Notes under the pieces: model-generated
The model's database searches: none
Seen by the model: only the letters and a program-made list of their open reading frames with translations
Told to the model about the DNA's origin: nothing
Made by a program: the position numbers and the translations under genes
Shown: piece by piece, positions 28,296 through 38,771 of the stretch
How the letters are laid out: the number at the start of each line of letters is the position of its first letter
Numbering within the stretch: position 1 is the first letter of the stretch
Origin: an uncultured Christensenella sp.
GTDB lineage: Bacteria > Bacillota > Clostridia > Christensenellales > Pumilibacteraceae
Assembly: GCA_949948895.1 (NCBI GenBank)
Contig: CATLHE010000003.1
Location: 62,001 to 126,000 of the forward strand
Length of the DNA: 64,000 bases
Reading direction: 5' to 3'

Positions 28296-28486
28296 GCGAC
28301 AATACTGAAATTATCCAAAACGCCCGTTTTGGAATATTTTGCGTTACTCTCGGAAACCTATAACATCGGTAGTCTATACGGTATCGCAGGGTCTTCCGAG
28401 TAAACGGGCTAGATTTCAGTAGTGTCGCAGCTATGCGAGAGGTATATTCTACATGCCGCCTCTTGCATAGGGGGCGGCATTTTTGT
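28296..28486 (+). ncRNA. Structured RNA candidate (riboswitch/attenuator leader or independent sRNA)
   Basis: Long-range stem 28295-28311/28413-28429, hairpin 28315-28332, stem 28344-28355/28394-28403, alternative stem 28431-28442/28459-28470, terminator 28453-28485. Confidence 0.6.
28453..28485 (+). terminator. Terminator of structured RNA
   Basis: ATGCCGCCtcttgcatagggGGCGGCATTTTTG. Confidence 0.8.
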
Positions 28487-28527
28487 TTGCCGCCAAACAA
28501 AATTTTTGCACGGAGGAATGGTGCGGT

Positions 28528-31245
28528 ATGAAAAGAAGGCTATTATTGTTTTTGGCGGTAACGCTAATATGCGCTTTATCGGCGTTTGCGCTCGTCGCGT
28601 GCGGCGGTAAAGGCGGAGGTTCGGAAGGCAAGTCCAAAGTCGGCGGGACCTACTACTTGTGCGTAGACGACGAGCTCGACGACAGTATGTACATAACTTT
28701 CAATAACGGAACGTGGACGGACGACGCGGACGAAACGGGCAGTTATACCGTTACGGATAACAGTATAACCCTTTACGTAAGTTTCGACGGCGAGGAAACG
28801 GAGTATGCCGTCGGCACGGTAGACGGCGACGATATAACGCTCAATATCATGGGCGCAAACGTCGTATACCGTAAAGGCGAAGACATAGGCAATAAACCCG
28901 CCGAAAAGACTTTGGAATATGTTTTGAACGACGACAAAAACAGTTATGCAGTAAAAGGCATAGGCGGGCTCGAAGGCGATATAGTCATACCCGCCGAGTA
29001 CAAACGTAAGCCCGTAACGGCTATAGAAGCGGGAGCGTTTAAAAACCGTGCGGAACTCACGAGCATAATCGTAGGCGAAAACGTCGTGTCTATCGGCGAA
29101 AAAGCGTTTTTGAACTGCGCAAACCTCACCGCCGCAACGCTCGGCGAGCGCGTCGATAAAATAGAAGCAAGCACGTTCGAGGACTGTAAAAAGCTCGCAA
29201 GAATTACTGTGCCCGCGTCGGTGAAACGCGTCGAGTACGACGCTTTTAAAAACTGCGACTCGCTTATTGATGTTTATTATATCGGCTCGGCTTCCGATTG
29301 GGCGGGGATTGAGTTTCCTTACAATATAGGTTCGCAGCAGATACAAACGGCTAATTTCCTATACGCGACTTACCTCGGCTCTACGGGTTTACAGGAATTG
29401 TATCGCAAGCTTTACATAAAAGACGAGCTTTTGACGGACGCCGATCTTACGGAGTGCGATCAACTGAATCCGTTTGCGTTTTACAGATATAAATATCTCG
29501 AAAGCGCGACCATAGGCGGAACGATTACCGAGATCGGCGCTTACGCGTTTAGAAGCTGCTCGGGCTTGGAGACCGTGACGATCCAAGGCGGCCCGCTCGC
29601 CAAGATAGGCGAGAGCGCGTTTGACGGCAGCGGGATCACCGCCGTGTCTCTTCCCGAAAGTTGCAGAAGAATAGAGCAGTATGCGTTTAACAACTGCTAC
29701 GACCTGTATTCGGTAAACGTTGGGAACGGCGTTAATTACATAGGCAGCGGCGCATTTATGGGTTGCGACATGCTCGCCGAACTCAGTCTCGGCAATTCTG
29801 TCGCCGAAATCAAAGACGGCGCGTTTTACGGCTGCTTCGCGCTCGAAACGGTGACTATACCGTCGTCCGCCATATTTATCGGCGAGAGCGCGTTCTTGTC
29901 TACGGGGCTTACTTCGGCTACGTTCGGCAGTCCGAGCGGCTGGAAAGTAAAAAAAGTCGGCGGTTTGGAAGCGGTGGAAAACCTTTCGGACGCCGCGAAC
30001 GCCGCAACGCTGTTAAAGTCGGGAATACTCCTCGAAGGCTACGGCGATTACGATTGGGAAAAACCTACTCTCAAATACACGTTGAGCAGCGACGGCAACT
30101 ACTATACGGTAGGCAACGACGGCACGGCTTGCCGTTCCGAGATAGTCATACCCGATACTTATAACGGCAAACCCGTAAAAGCATTGGCGGATAATGCGTT
30201 TGAATATTGCGGCAGTTTGACGAGCATAACTTTACCCGCCTGTATACAGAGTATACCTACAAGCGCGTTCAGCGGCTGTGTTTCGCTTGAAAGCATAAAA
30301 ATAAACGGTGTTTCGGATTATTACGCTACAAACGACGGTATACTGTATAATTCCGATTTGACGCAGGTAATATTTGTTCCTTCGGCAAAAACTGAAATAA
30401 TATTGACTTGCGATATTACCGATTCCATGTTTGAAGGCAATATGACACTGAAAAAGGTTGTTATAGCCGAAGGCGTTACGTCTATCGGCGATAATGCGTT
30501 TAGCGAATGTTACGGTTTGATCGGCGTAACTATCTCCGACACAGTAACGAGTATCGGAAACAGCGCGTTCAGAGGTTGCAGTAACTTAACGAATATTATT
30601 ATCGGCAACGGAGTGACAAGTATCGGTAGTGAAGCATTCTCTTATTGCACAAATTTAACGAACTTAACAATACCTAACGGCGTAACGAGTATACCGTCAT
30701 ATGCGTTCTACGGTTGTAGCGATTTAACGAGCATAACAGTTCCGAACAGTGTGACGAGTATCGGAGATTATGCGTTTTACGATTGCAGAGCTTTAACTAA
30801 TATAAGTTATACCGGCGATATAAAAGGTTGGTGTTCCATAAGCGGATTAGTTGAGCTTATGAGTAATAAAGAAAACGGTATAACACTTACAATAGGCGGG
30901 AAAAAAATAGCAGGTAAACTTGTTATCCCTAACGGCGTAACGAGTATCGGAGATGGTGCGTTTTATTTTTGTGAAAGTCTAACGAGCGTAACTATAACGA
31001 ATGGCGTAACTAGTATCGGCGATGGCGCGTTCTATTATTGTGAAAACTTAACGAGCGTAACTATCGGAAACGGCGTGACGAGTATCGGGAAGGAAGCGTT
31101 CATGTATTGCGGGACTTTAACCGATATAACCTTCAAAGGTACAATAGAGCAGTGGAACGCAATTGAAAAAAGTGAGGATTGGAATTATGGCTCTGGTAAC
31201 TATACAATTCACTGCGAAGACGGCGATATAGAAAAAAATAGCTGA
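28528..31245 (+). CDS. BspA-like leucine-rich-repeat lipoprotein
   Basis: Lipobox ALVACGG; repeated LTSITVPNSVTSIGDYAFYDC LRR_5 units. Confidence 0.9.
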   Translation: MKRRLLLFLAVTLICALSAFALVACGGKGGGSEGKSKVGGTYYLCVDDELDDSMYITFNNGTWTDDADETGSYTVTDNSITLYVSFDGEETEYAVGTVDGDDITLNIMGANVVYRKGEDIGNKPAEKTLEYVLNDDKNSYAVKGIGGLEGDIVIPAEYKRKPVTAIEAGAFKNRAELTSIIVGENVVSIGEKAFLNCANLTAATLGERVDKIEASTFEDCKKLARITVPASVKRVEYDAFKNCDSLIDVYYIGSASDWAGIEFPYNIGSQQIQTANFLYATYLGSTGLQELYRKLYIKDELLTDADLTECDQLNPFAFYRYKYLESATIGGTITEIGAYAFRSCSGLETVTIQGGPLAKIGESAFDGSGITAVSLPESCRRIEQYAFNNCYDLYSVNVGNGVNYIGSGAFMGCDMLAELSLGNSVAEIKDGAFYGCFALETVTIPSSAIFIGESAFLSTGLTSATFGSPSGWKVKKVGGLEAVENLSDAANAATLLKSGILLEGYGDYDWEKPTLKYTLSSDGNYYTVGNDGTACRSEIVIPDTYNGKPVKALADNAFEYCGSLTSITLPACIQSIPTSAFSGCVSLESIKINGVSDYYATNDGILYNSDLTQVIFVPSAKTEIILTCDITDSMFEGNMTLKKVVIAEGVTSIGDNAFSECYGLIGVTISDTVTSIGNSAFRGCSNLTNIIIGNGVTSIGSEAFSYCTNLTNLTIPNGVTSIPSYAFYGCSDLTSITVPNSVTSIGDYAFYDCRALTNISYTGDIKGWCSISGLVELMSNKENGITLTIGGKKIAGKLVIPNGVTSIGDGAFYFCESLTSVTITNGVTSIGDGAFYYCENLTSVTIGNGVTSIGKEAFMYCGTLTDITFKGTIEQWNAIEKSEDWNYGSGNYTIHCEDGDIEKNS

Positions 31246-31460
31246 TTATGGCAACGGTTTCATTGGGCGACACGATAAACGAATATTGTACTATCGTCCG
31301 CACCTATTATCAGAATGGCGTTGAGCTATTATTTCTGTAATGGTTTCATTGGGTGACGCGATAAACAAATTACCAAAGCAAACACACAAGATTTAAAAAG
31401 CAACGTCGAGCAATTATTATAGCAACGGTTTCATTGGGTGACACAAAAAATGAACCATTG
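31233..31460. repeat. Tandem ~85-bp repeat, ~3 copies
   Basis: AACGGTTTCATTGGGYGACaCGATAAACRAAT starting at 31253, 31339 and 31424. Confidence 0.75.
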
Positions 31461-31477
31461 CAGTAAACACACAACAG

Positions 31478-32485
31478 TTAAAAGATAGGGTAGGAGTAGA
31501 CTTTGTTCGCGCCGAACAGTTTGCCTATGAAATACTTATTGCAGGCCGCCTCGTTGGTAATGACGACGCGGTCTTTTGCAATAGTGAGATCCTCGCCGAA
31601 CGCGGGGAGCGTGAGCGTTCTTTTGAGCGCCGAGTCATCGAGGTAATACAGCGGCACGGCTTTGGCGCCCGCATCAGCGTCGTTCTTAAAATCGAGCATG
31701 ACCGTTGCGCCGTCTTGGAGCTTGGGCGCGGAGTAGTATTCGAGCTTGCTGTTTTTCAGTCCGTATGAGCGCGACAGCATGTACGTGTCGCCGCTCACCG
31801 TAAAGCCCTGAACGAGATCGGTGACCGATATCGCATAGTCGGGAAACTTGCTTTCGACCATGCCGTTCCCGTCGAGCGGGAAGCACGTGACGATAGCGCG
31901 GTTTTGCTGACCGTTCGGCGTTTTGTAGTGGTGCGCCTTGTCCGTCTCGTAATTGCCTTTGCGATAGAACTCGCCGACGAACAGCCTGGTCTCGTCGCTG
32001 AAACAGAACGCCGCGCGCGTGTTCACGTTGACGACGGACAAGGGCGCGACTTTTGCGCTCGATCCCGCCGCGACCATAAGCTCGGAAAGACTGTATGCGT
32101 AAACCTCGTATTCGCCCGTAACGTAAACATAATCCTTGGTGCACGTCGCGCCGCCGCCGTGACTGCGAAGCGCCTTGCCGTCTGCGCCCGCAATATTAAC
32201 GCGTTTGGCGTTGTCGTTTTTAACGAGATACAGCTCGGCAAGCTCGCCGTTGTAGCCCGTCATTATATAGGTATCCGTCTCGGCGCTGTACCCAATGCCT
32301 TGCGGCGTGAACCCGTCGCCGAGCGCGGGGATCCTGCACACATACTCGCGGTGGGCGCGGCTTTCTTTGTACATCGCGCCGTTTATTATCCACAGCACAG
32401 CGTACAGCAGAAGGAACACTCCGACTATCGAGGCTATGACTATCCCCGTTATGATAAGAGCCTTTTTTGCTTTTGCGTTCATCAT
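31478..32485 (-). CDS. Membrane-anchored beta-propeller-like hypothetical protein
   Basis: N-terminal TM; QGIGYSAETDTYIMTGYNGELAELYLV-type blades. Confidence 0.6.
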   Translation of the reverse strand: MMNAKAKKALIITGIVIASIVGVFLLLYAVLWIINGAMYKESRAHREYVCRIPALGDGFTPQGIGYSAETDTYIMTGYNGELAELYLVKNDNAKRVNIAGADGKALRSHGGGATCTKDYVYVTGEYEVYAYSLSELMVAAGSSAKVAPLSVVNVNTRAAFCFSDETRLFVGEFYRKGNYETDKAHHYKTPNGQQNRAIVTCFPLDGNGMVESKFPDYAISVTDLVQGFTVSGDTYMLSRSYGLKNSKLEYYSAPKLQDGATVMLDFKNDADAGAKAVPLYYLDDSALKRTLTLPAFGEDLTIAKDRVVITNEAACNKYFIGKLFGANKVYSYPIF

Positions 32486-32642
32486 CGTCCTCTCGCTTGA
32501 TTTAATATATCTTTATACACGCCGATTATACGCCGCCGCGGCATAAAAGTCAAGCCTGTATAAACACGCCCGCCTATAAAGTTGACAAGCCGCCTTTGTT
32601 GTAGTAAAATCATAATCGTATAAATTATCATTCGGAGCGAAC

Positions 32643-33734
32643 ATGAAAATAGGCGTAGTTGGTCTGCCCAACGTAGGCAAGAGCACATTGTTCAACGCGA
32701 TAACCGAAGCGGGCGCGGAATGCGCGAACTACCCGTTTTGCACGATAGAGCCCAACGTGGGCGTTGTCGCCGTGCCCGACGAGCGGCTTACCGCGCTCGA
32801 AAAACTGTATTCGGCGCGCCGCGTCGTGCCCGCCACGATAGAGTTTGTGGACATAGCGGGACTTGTCAAGGGCGCGAGCCGCGGCGAGGGCTTGGGCAAT
32901 AAATTCCTTTCGCACATACGCGAAGTGGACGCGATAATCATGGTCGTGCGTTGCTTCGACGACGCGGATATAATAAACGTGTCGGACACCGTCGACCCCG
33001 TTCGCGACGCCGATACGATAAACACCGAGCTCATGCTCGCCGACCTCGAATCGATAGAAAAGCGCAGAGCGCGGTTTGAAAAAACGGCAAAGAGCGGCGA
33101 CCCGAAAGCGGCGGAAGCGCTAGCGCTTCTCGACAAAATGACCGAGTGCATCAACTCGGGAAAAACGCTGAGAACGCTCGGGCTCGATTACGACACGCTC
33201 GCGACGGTGGACGGGCAGTTCCTTCTGTCCGTAAAGCCCATTATTTACTGCGCCAATATCTCCGAAGCGGACATAGGCAAAGCAGACAATAAATACGTAG
33301 CCGCAGTCAAAGAGTTCGCGGCAAAGGACGGCGCGGCGGCGGTGGATATATGCGCCAAAGTCGAGCAGGAAATATCCGCGCTGCCCAAGGACGAACGCGC
33401 GGAATACCTTGATGCTTTGGGGCTCGAAAAATCGGGCTTGGAACGTATAATCACGTCGTGCTACTCGCTCCTCGGTCTCATGAGCTTTTTGACGGCGGGC
33501 GAGAAAGAAGTGCGGGCGTGGACGATAGCGCGCGGCACGACCGCGCCCAAAGCCGCAGGCAAGATCCATACCGACTTCGAGCGCGGATTCATACGCGCGG
33601 AGATAGTGTCGTACGACGACCTCATATCGCTCGGCTCGCTCGCCGCTGTAAAAGCCGCCGGCAAGCTCAGGAGCGAGGGCAAGGATTACGTCATGAAGGA
33701 TGGGGATATTGTCGATTTTAAATTTAATATTTAA
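32643..33734 (+). CDS. ychF: Redox-regulated ATPase/GTPase YchF
   Basis: MKIGVVGLPNVGKSTLFNAIT, ANYPFCTIEPNVGVVAVPD, C-terminal TGS domain; promoter TTGACA-17-TAAAAT. Confidence 0.96.
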   Translation: MKIGVVGLPNVGKSTLFNAITEAGAECANYPFCTIEPNVGVVAVPDERLTALEKLYSARRVVPATIEFVDIAGLVKGASRGEGLGNKFLSHIREVDAIIMVVRCFDDADIINVSDTVDPVRDADTINTELMLADLESIEKRRARFEKTAKSGDPKAAEALALLDKMTECINSGKTLRTLGLDYDTLATVDGQFLLSVKPIIYCANISEADIGKADNKYVAAVKEFAAKDGAAAVDICAKVEQEISALPKDERAEYLDALGLEKSGLERIITSCYSLLGLMSFLTAGEKEVRAWTIARGTTAPKAAGKIHTDFERGFIRAEIVSYDDLISLGSLAAVKAAGKLRSEGKDYVMKDGDIVDFKFNI

Positions 33735-33760
33735 CTCGACGGCGTATGCATCGAACGTAG

Positions 33761-33840
33761 GCGAACTACGTGCTTGCGCGCACGCAATCATGTAGGCGGG
33801 TCTACACTCCTGCGTGCGCGCCGCGCCTGTTGTCCGCCTA
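33761..33840. repeat. Palindromic intergenic repeat, copy 2
   Basis: GCGAACTACGTGCTTGCGCGCACGCAATCATGTAGGCGGGTCTACACTCCTGCGTGCGCGCCGCGCCTGTTGTCCGCCT. Confidence 0.8.
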
Positions 33841-33920
33841 CGTCGCGCCTCCGCCGCCGAAGCGTGACTATACTCCCTTAGGCGACTTGCCGCCTGTTGC
33901 CCGTCTGCCGCGCGCCTACG

Positions 33921-33980
33921 GACTACACTCCTGCGTGCGCGCCGCGCCTGTTGTTCGCCTACGCCGCGCCTACGCCGTCG
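33921..33980. repeat. Palindromic intergenic repeat, partial copy 3
   Basis: ACTACACTCCTGCGTGCGCGCCGCGCCTGTTGTTCGCCT. Confidence 0.75.
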
Positions 33981-34079
33981 AGGTGGCAATAAATATCACG
34001 CAACAGTGCGTCAGCCGTCGCGCGGCAGACTACAAGTCGGCTAATGCAAGCTATATAATAAATAAGGAAACACGAAACA

Positions 34080-35747
34080 ATGGTAGATTACAGATCGAAG
34101 ATATACGAAGCAGTCAAGGCGGTATTACCGTCGGTGGAAAAGGACGACGTTACGGCGGCGGACGCGTTTTGCGATTATTGCGTGCCGTGCTTTAAGCTCG
34201 CCAAGGTCATGCGCAAGAGCCCTGCCGTTATAGCTCAGGAAGCGGCAAGCGCCGTCAAACTCGACGGCGTCGGCGTTTCCGCGCTCAACGGGTATCTCAA
34301 TTTTACCGTCGATCGCGAAGCGCTCGTCAAAGATACTTTCGAGTCGAAGCTCGGCGAGTACAAGCCGCTTAACGGCAAGACCGTGTGCATCGACTACTCG
34401 TCGGTCAATATCGCCAAGCCCTTCCATATAGGGCACTTGATGACGACAGTGATAGGCGGCTCGCTGTATAAGATATACCGCGCGCTCGGCGCGACCGCGG
34501 TCGGCATAAACCACCTCGGCGATTTCGGAACGCAGTTCGGCGGACTTATCTCGGCGTTCAGGCGCTGGGGCAGTGAAAAAGAGCTCGAAGAGCGCGGGCT
34601 CGATCTTTTGTTGGAACTGTATGTAAGATACAATAAAGAAGCGGAGACCGATGCGGCGCTTGCGGACGAGGCGCGGTCGTGGTCCAATAAGATAGAAAGC
34701 GGCGATAAGTACGCCGTAGGGCTTTTCGACAAGTTCAAAGCCATTACGATAGAACAGGCGAAAAAGGTGTATTTGAGACTCAATATCGAGTTTGACAGCT
34801 ATCTCGGCGAAAGCTTTTACGTGGACAAAGTGTCGGCGGTCGAGAAAAAGCTCAAAGCCAAAGACCTGCTCAAAATAAGCGACGGCGCGGAGATAGTCGA
34901 GCTCGACGGTGACGGTGACGGCGAGAAAATGCCGCCCGCGTTGATACGGCGCAGCGACGGCGCGTCGCTGTATATAGCGCGCGATCTTGCCGCGGCGTAT
35001 TACCGTCATGATACCTACGCATTCGATAAATGTCTGTACGTAGTCGCGTCGCATCAGGCGTTGCATTTTAAACAGCTCTTTAAAGTATTGGAGCTCATGG
35101 GCGAGCCGTGGGCGAGCGACATGGTGCACGTCAGCTACGGTATGGTGTCGGTGGACGGTATGGGGCTTTCCACCCGTCACGGCAACGTGCTGTTTCTAAA
35201 CGACGTTTTGAGCGCGGCGGTGGAAAAAGCGCAGTCGATAATAGAAGAGCGCAATCCTACGTTGGAGAACAAAGCGGAAGTCGCGGAAAGCGTCGGCGTG
35301 GGCGCGGTCGTGTTCGACGCGCTGTACGACGGTCGGCTCAAAGACAAAAACTTTTCGCTCGCGGACGCTCTCAACTTCGACGGCGAGACCGGTCCGTACG
35401 TGCAGTATACTCATGCGCGCTGCGTGTCCGTTTTGAGTAAAGCGGGCGGCGCGCCCAAAAAGAAAATAGACTACTCGGTGCTCACTGACGACGCGGCGTA
35501 CGAGACGGTAAAACTACTCAATACGTTTGACGAGGCGGTGTACTCGGCGGCGGTCAAGTATGAGCCGTCGATAATATCGCGGCGGCTTGTCAAGATCTGT
35601 CAGGCGTTCAACAGGTTCTATAACGCCGACCGTATCATGTGCGGCGGCGCAGAACAGGACGCGCGGCTCGCGCTCACCGCGCGCGTCGAAGCGGCGCTCG
35701 AGTACGGCTTGTCGCTCGTGCTTTTGGACGCGCCCGAAAGAATGTAG
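34080..35747 (+). CDS. argS: Arginine--tRNA ligase
   Basis: DYSSVNIAKPFHIGHLMTTVIGGSLYKIYRALG, GMVSVDGMGLSTRHGNV, C-terminal anticodon-binding domain. Confidence 0.95.
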   Translation: MVDYRSKIYEAVKAVLPSVEKDDVTAADAFCDYCVPCFKLAKVMRKSPAVIAQEAASAVKLDGVGVSALNGYLNFTVDREALVKDTFESKLGEYKPLNGKTVCIDYSSVNIAKPFHIGHLMTTVIGGSLYKIYRALGATAVGINHLGDFGTQFGGLISAFRRWGSEKELEERGLDLLLELYVRYNKEAETDAALADEARSWSNKIESGDKYAVGLFDKFKAITIEQAKKVYLRLNIEFDSYLGESFYVDKVSAVEKKLKAKDLLKISDGAEIVELDGDGDGEKMPPALIRRSDGASLYIARDLAAAYYRHDTYAFDKCLYVVASHQALHFKQLFKVLELMGEPWASDMVHVSYGMVSVDGMGLSTRHGNVLFLNDVLSAAVEKAQSIIEERNPTLENKAEVAESVGVGAVVFDALYDGRLKDKNFSLADALNFDGETGPYVQYTHARCVSVLSKAGGAPKKKIDYSVLTDDAAYETVKLLNTFDEAVYSAAVKYEPSIISRRLVKICQAFNRFYNADRIMCGGAEQDARLALTARVEAALEYGLSLVLLDAPERM

Positions 35748-35837
35748 CAACAAACGCTTGATTTATGCGCGGGCGGTGTGATATAATTACCGATAATATA
35801 CCGCAGTAGACGCTGCGGAACGGTGTTTTTAACGGGT

Positions 35838-37220
35838 ATGACAGTATCGGACGATAAACAAACAAGCGACATTACCGCGGCGGACGCGACGGACGTGACC
35901 GCCGAGCCGAAGCTCGAACCGACGGATGCGGCGGAGCGCGCGGGAGAACAGGCGCCCGCAAGCGTTGCCGCGCCCGAGCCCCGTTCGCATGCAGACGTTA
36001 TAGACCCCGACGGCGCTTTATGCGATGAAGCGACGCAGAAAGAAAAAAGCGGCGCGTTCATAGAAGAACTCATAAAAATAGGCGTAAAGACCGTGGCTGT
36101 CGCGGTCTCCGTCGTAATGCTCATATTGTCGATACTGACTGTCGCATTGCCTTTATCCGCAATGCGCGTTTTTAATAAATTGGGAATGGAAGAGCGCGCC
36201 ATGAACAGCGGCGACCGCTATATCTCGCGCCGTCTCGATAAAGAGGATGCGAACGTTGCGGACGATATGGGCAACTACGTTCGCGCTTCCCAAATAGCGT
36301 CGCTCAACGACGATGATATGCGCGAGGCGCTCACCGTGTGTATAAGTCTTTCGGACTCGCTCATGGCGGCGAGCGGGGACGGCGACGCGAGGTCCGCCGA
36401 ATACTTCGCCGAAAAATTGGACGAATATATAAGGATATACTTGTCGCTCAACGGCATTTCCGCTGTCAACGACGCCAAGAGCGCGCAAAACGTTTCGCGC
36501 GTCGCGCCCGCGCTTCGTCCGTTCGTTTACGACTATGCGCATTCACTCAGAACGCTCGATTACGAGGCGAGAGTGCGTTTGGGCAAGACGGACGTAATGC
36601 TTTATAACACTAATATCAACGGCGTTATACTGACTCCCGTGATAGAAAGATCGCAGACTTACGCGGGCTTGCAGTTCGGTATTAACACCTCCAAAAACAA
36701 CATGATAAGCATTCTCGACGGGTTCGTCGATTATATAGATCAACTGAGCGCGTACCTTGCCGTAGTCCAAAAACGGCTGGGCGTCAAGGGGCTTTTAAGC
36801 GAGCAAAAAGAAGATCAGGAAAAATACGGCAACGTTCTTAACGGCGACGAGTTCTCGTTGTTCATCACGCCCGAAAACGGTTTCACGCCCGTATTTACCA
36901 ATCTTGTAAACGGACTGAGCAAATTCACAAAGTACGCGCAGGCGGCGGTCGATTTCGGTTTTACCACGCTCGACGAGGAACTTCACAGACTGTATTGGTT
37001 GAGAATACTCGCGTCCGCGTCCGACAGACTGCTCAATCTCGGGAGACTGTTGCATTTTAACAGAGCCAAGTACGGCATGTACGCCGCGCAGATAAACGAG
37101 TATTACTCGACGTTCACGTTCGATTATTTCAGGTTTGTGAAATATAACAACGACACCGCGTTTATTTCTTCCGTTTACAATTCTGCCATGGCAGACTACT
37201 TAGCACACTACTCGATTTAG
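35838..37220 (+). CDS. Hypothetical single-TM protein
   Basis: Acidic N-terminus, TM VAVAVSVVMLILSILTVALPL, helical C-terminal region. Confidence 0.7.
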   Translation: MTVSDDKQTSDITAADATDVTAEPKLEPTDAAERAGEQAPASVAAPEPRSHADVIDPDGALCDEATQKEKSGAFIEELIKIGVKTVAVAVSVVMLILSILTVALPLSAMRVFNKLGMEERAMNSGDRYISRRLDKEDANVADDMGNYVRASQIASLNDDDMREALTVCISLSDSLMAASGDGDARSAEYFAEKLDEYIRIYLSLNGISAVNDAKSAQNVSRVAPALRPFVYDYAHSLRTLDYEARVRLGKTDVMLYNTNINGVILTPVIERSQTYAGLQFGINTSKNNMISILDGFVDYIDQLSAYLAVVQKRLGVKGLLSEQKEDQEKYGNVLNGDEFSLFITPENGFTPVFTNLVNGLSKFTKYAQAAVDFGFTTLDEELHRLYWLRILASASDRLLNLGRLLHFNRAKYGMYAAQINEYYSTFTFDYFRFVKYNNDTAFISSVYNSAMADYLAHYSI

Positions 37221-38690
<1,470 letters not shown>

Positions 38691-38771
38691 TAAACGCTTA
38701 AGTCGAAGCAAATAATCCGCGTTATAGCTTGTACCGATTATTTTGTTCGGCTTACCGTATGATAGGAGACA

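Noticed and set aside
28144-28500. tmRNA (ssrA) downstream of rnr
   Set aside because: No tRNA-like acceptor ends, no T-arm and no tag-peptide reading frame; the structure is a ~134-nt closed domain plus terminator.
30480-31130. Short tandem DNA repeats as a CRISPR or minisatellite
   Set aside because: They are in-frame codons of LRR_5 protein repeats within the lipoprotein CDS.
31233-31460. CRISPR-like direct repeats
   Set aside because: Unit is ~85 bp, imperfect, about three copies, with no conserved repeat/unique spacer alternation and no cas genes in the window.
35838-37220. Phage or secretion protein
   Set aside because: Only one TM and a helical tail are visible with no recognisable family motif; left as hypothetical.
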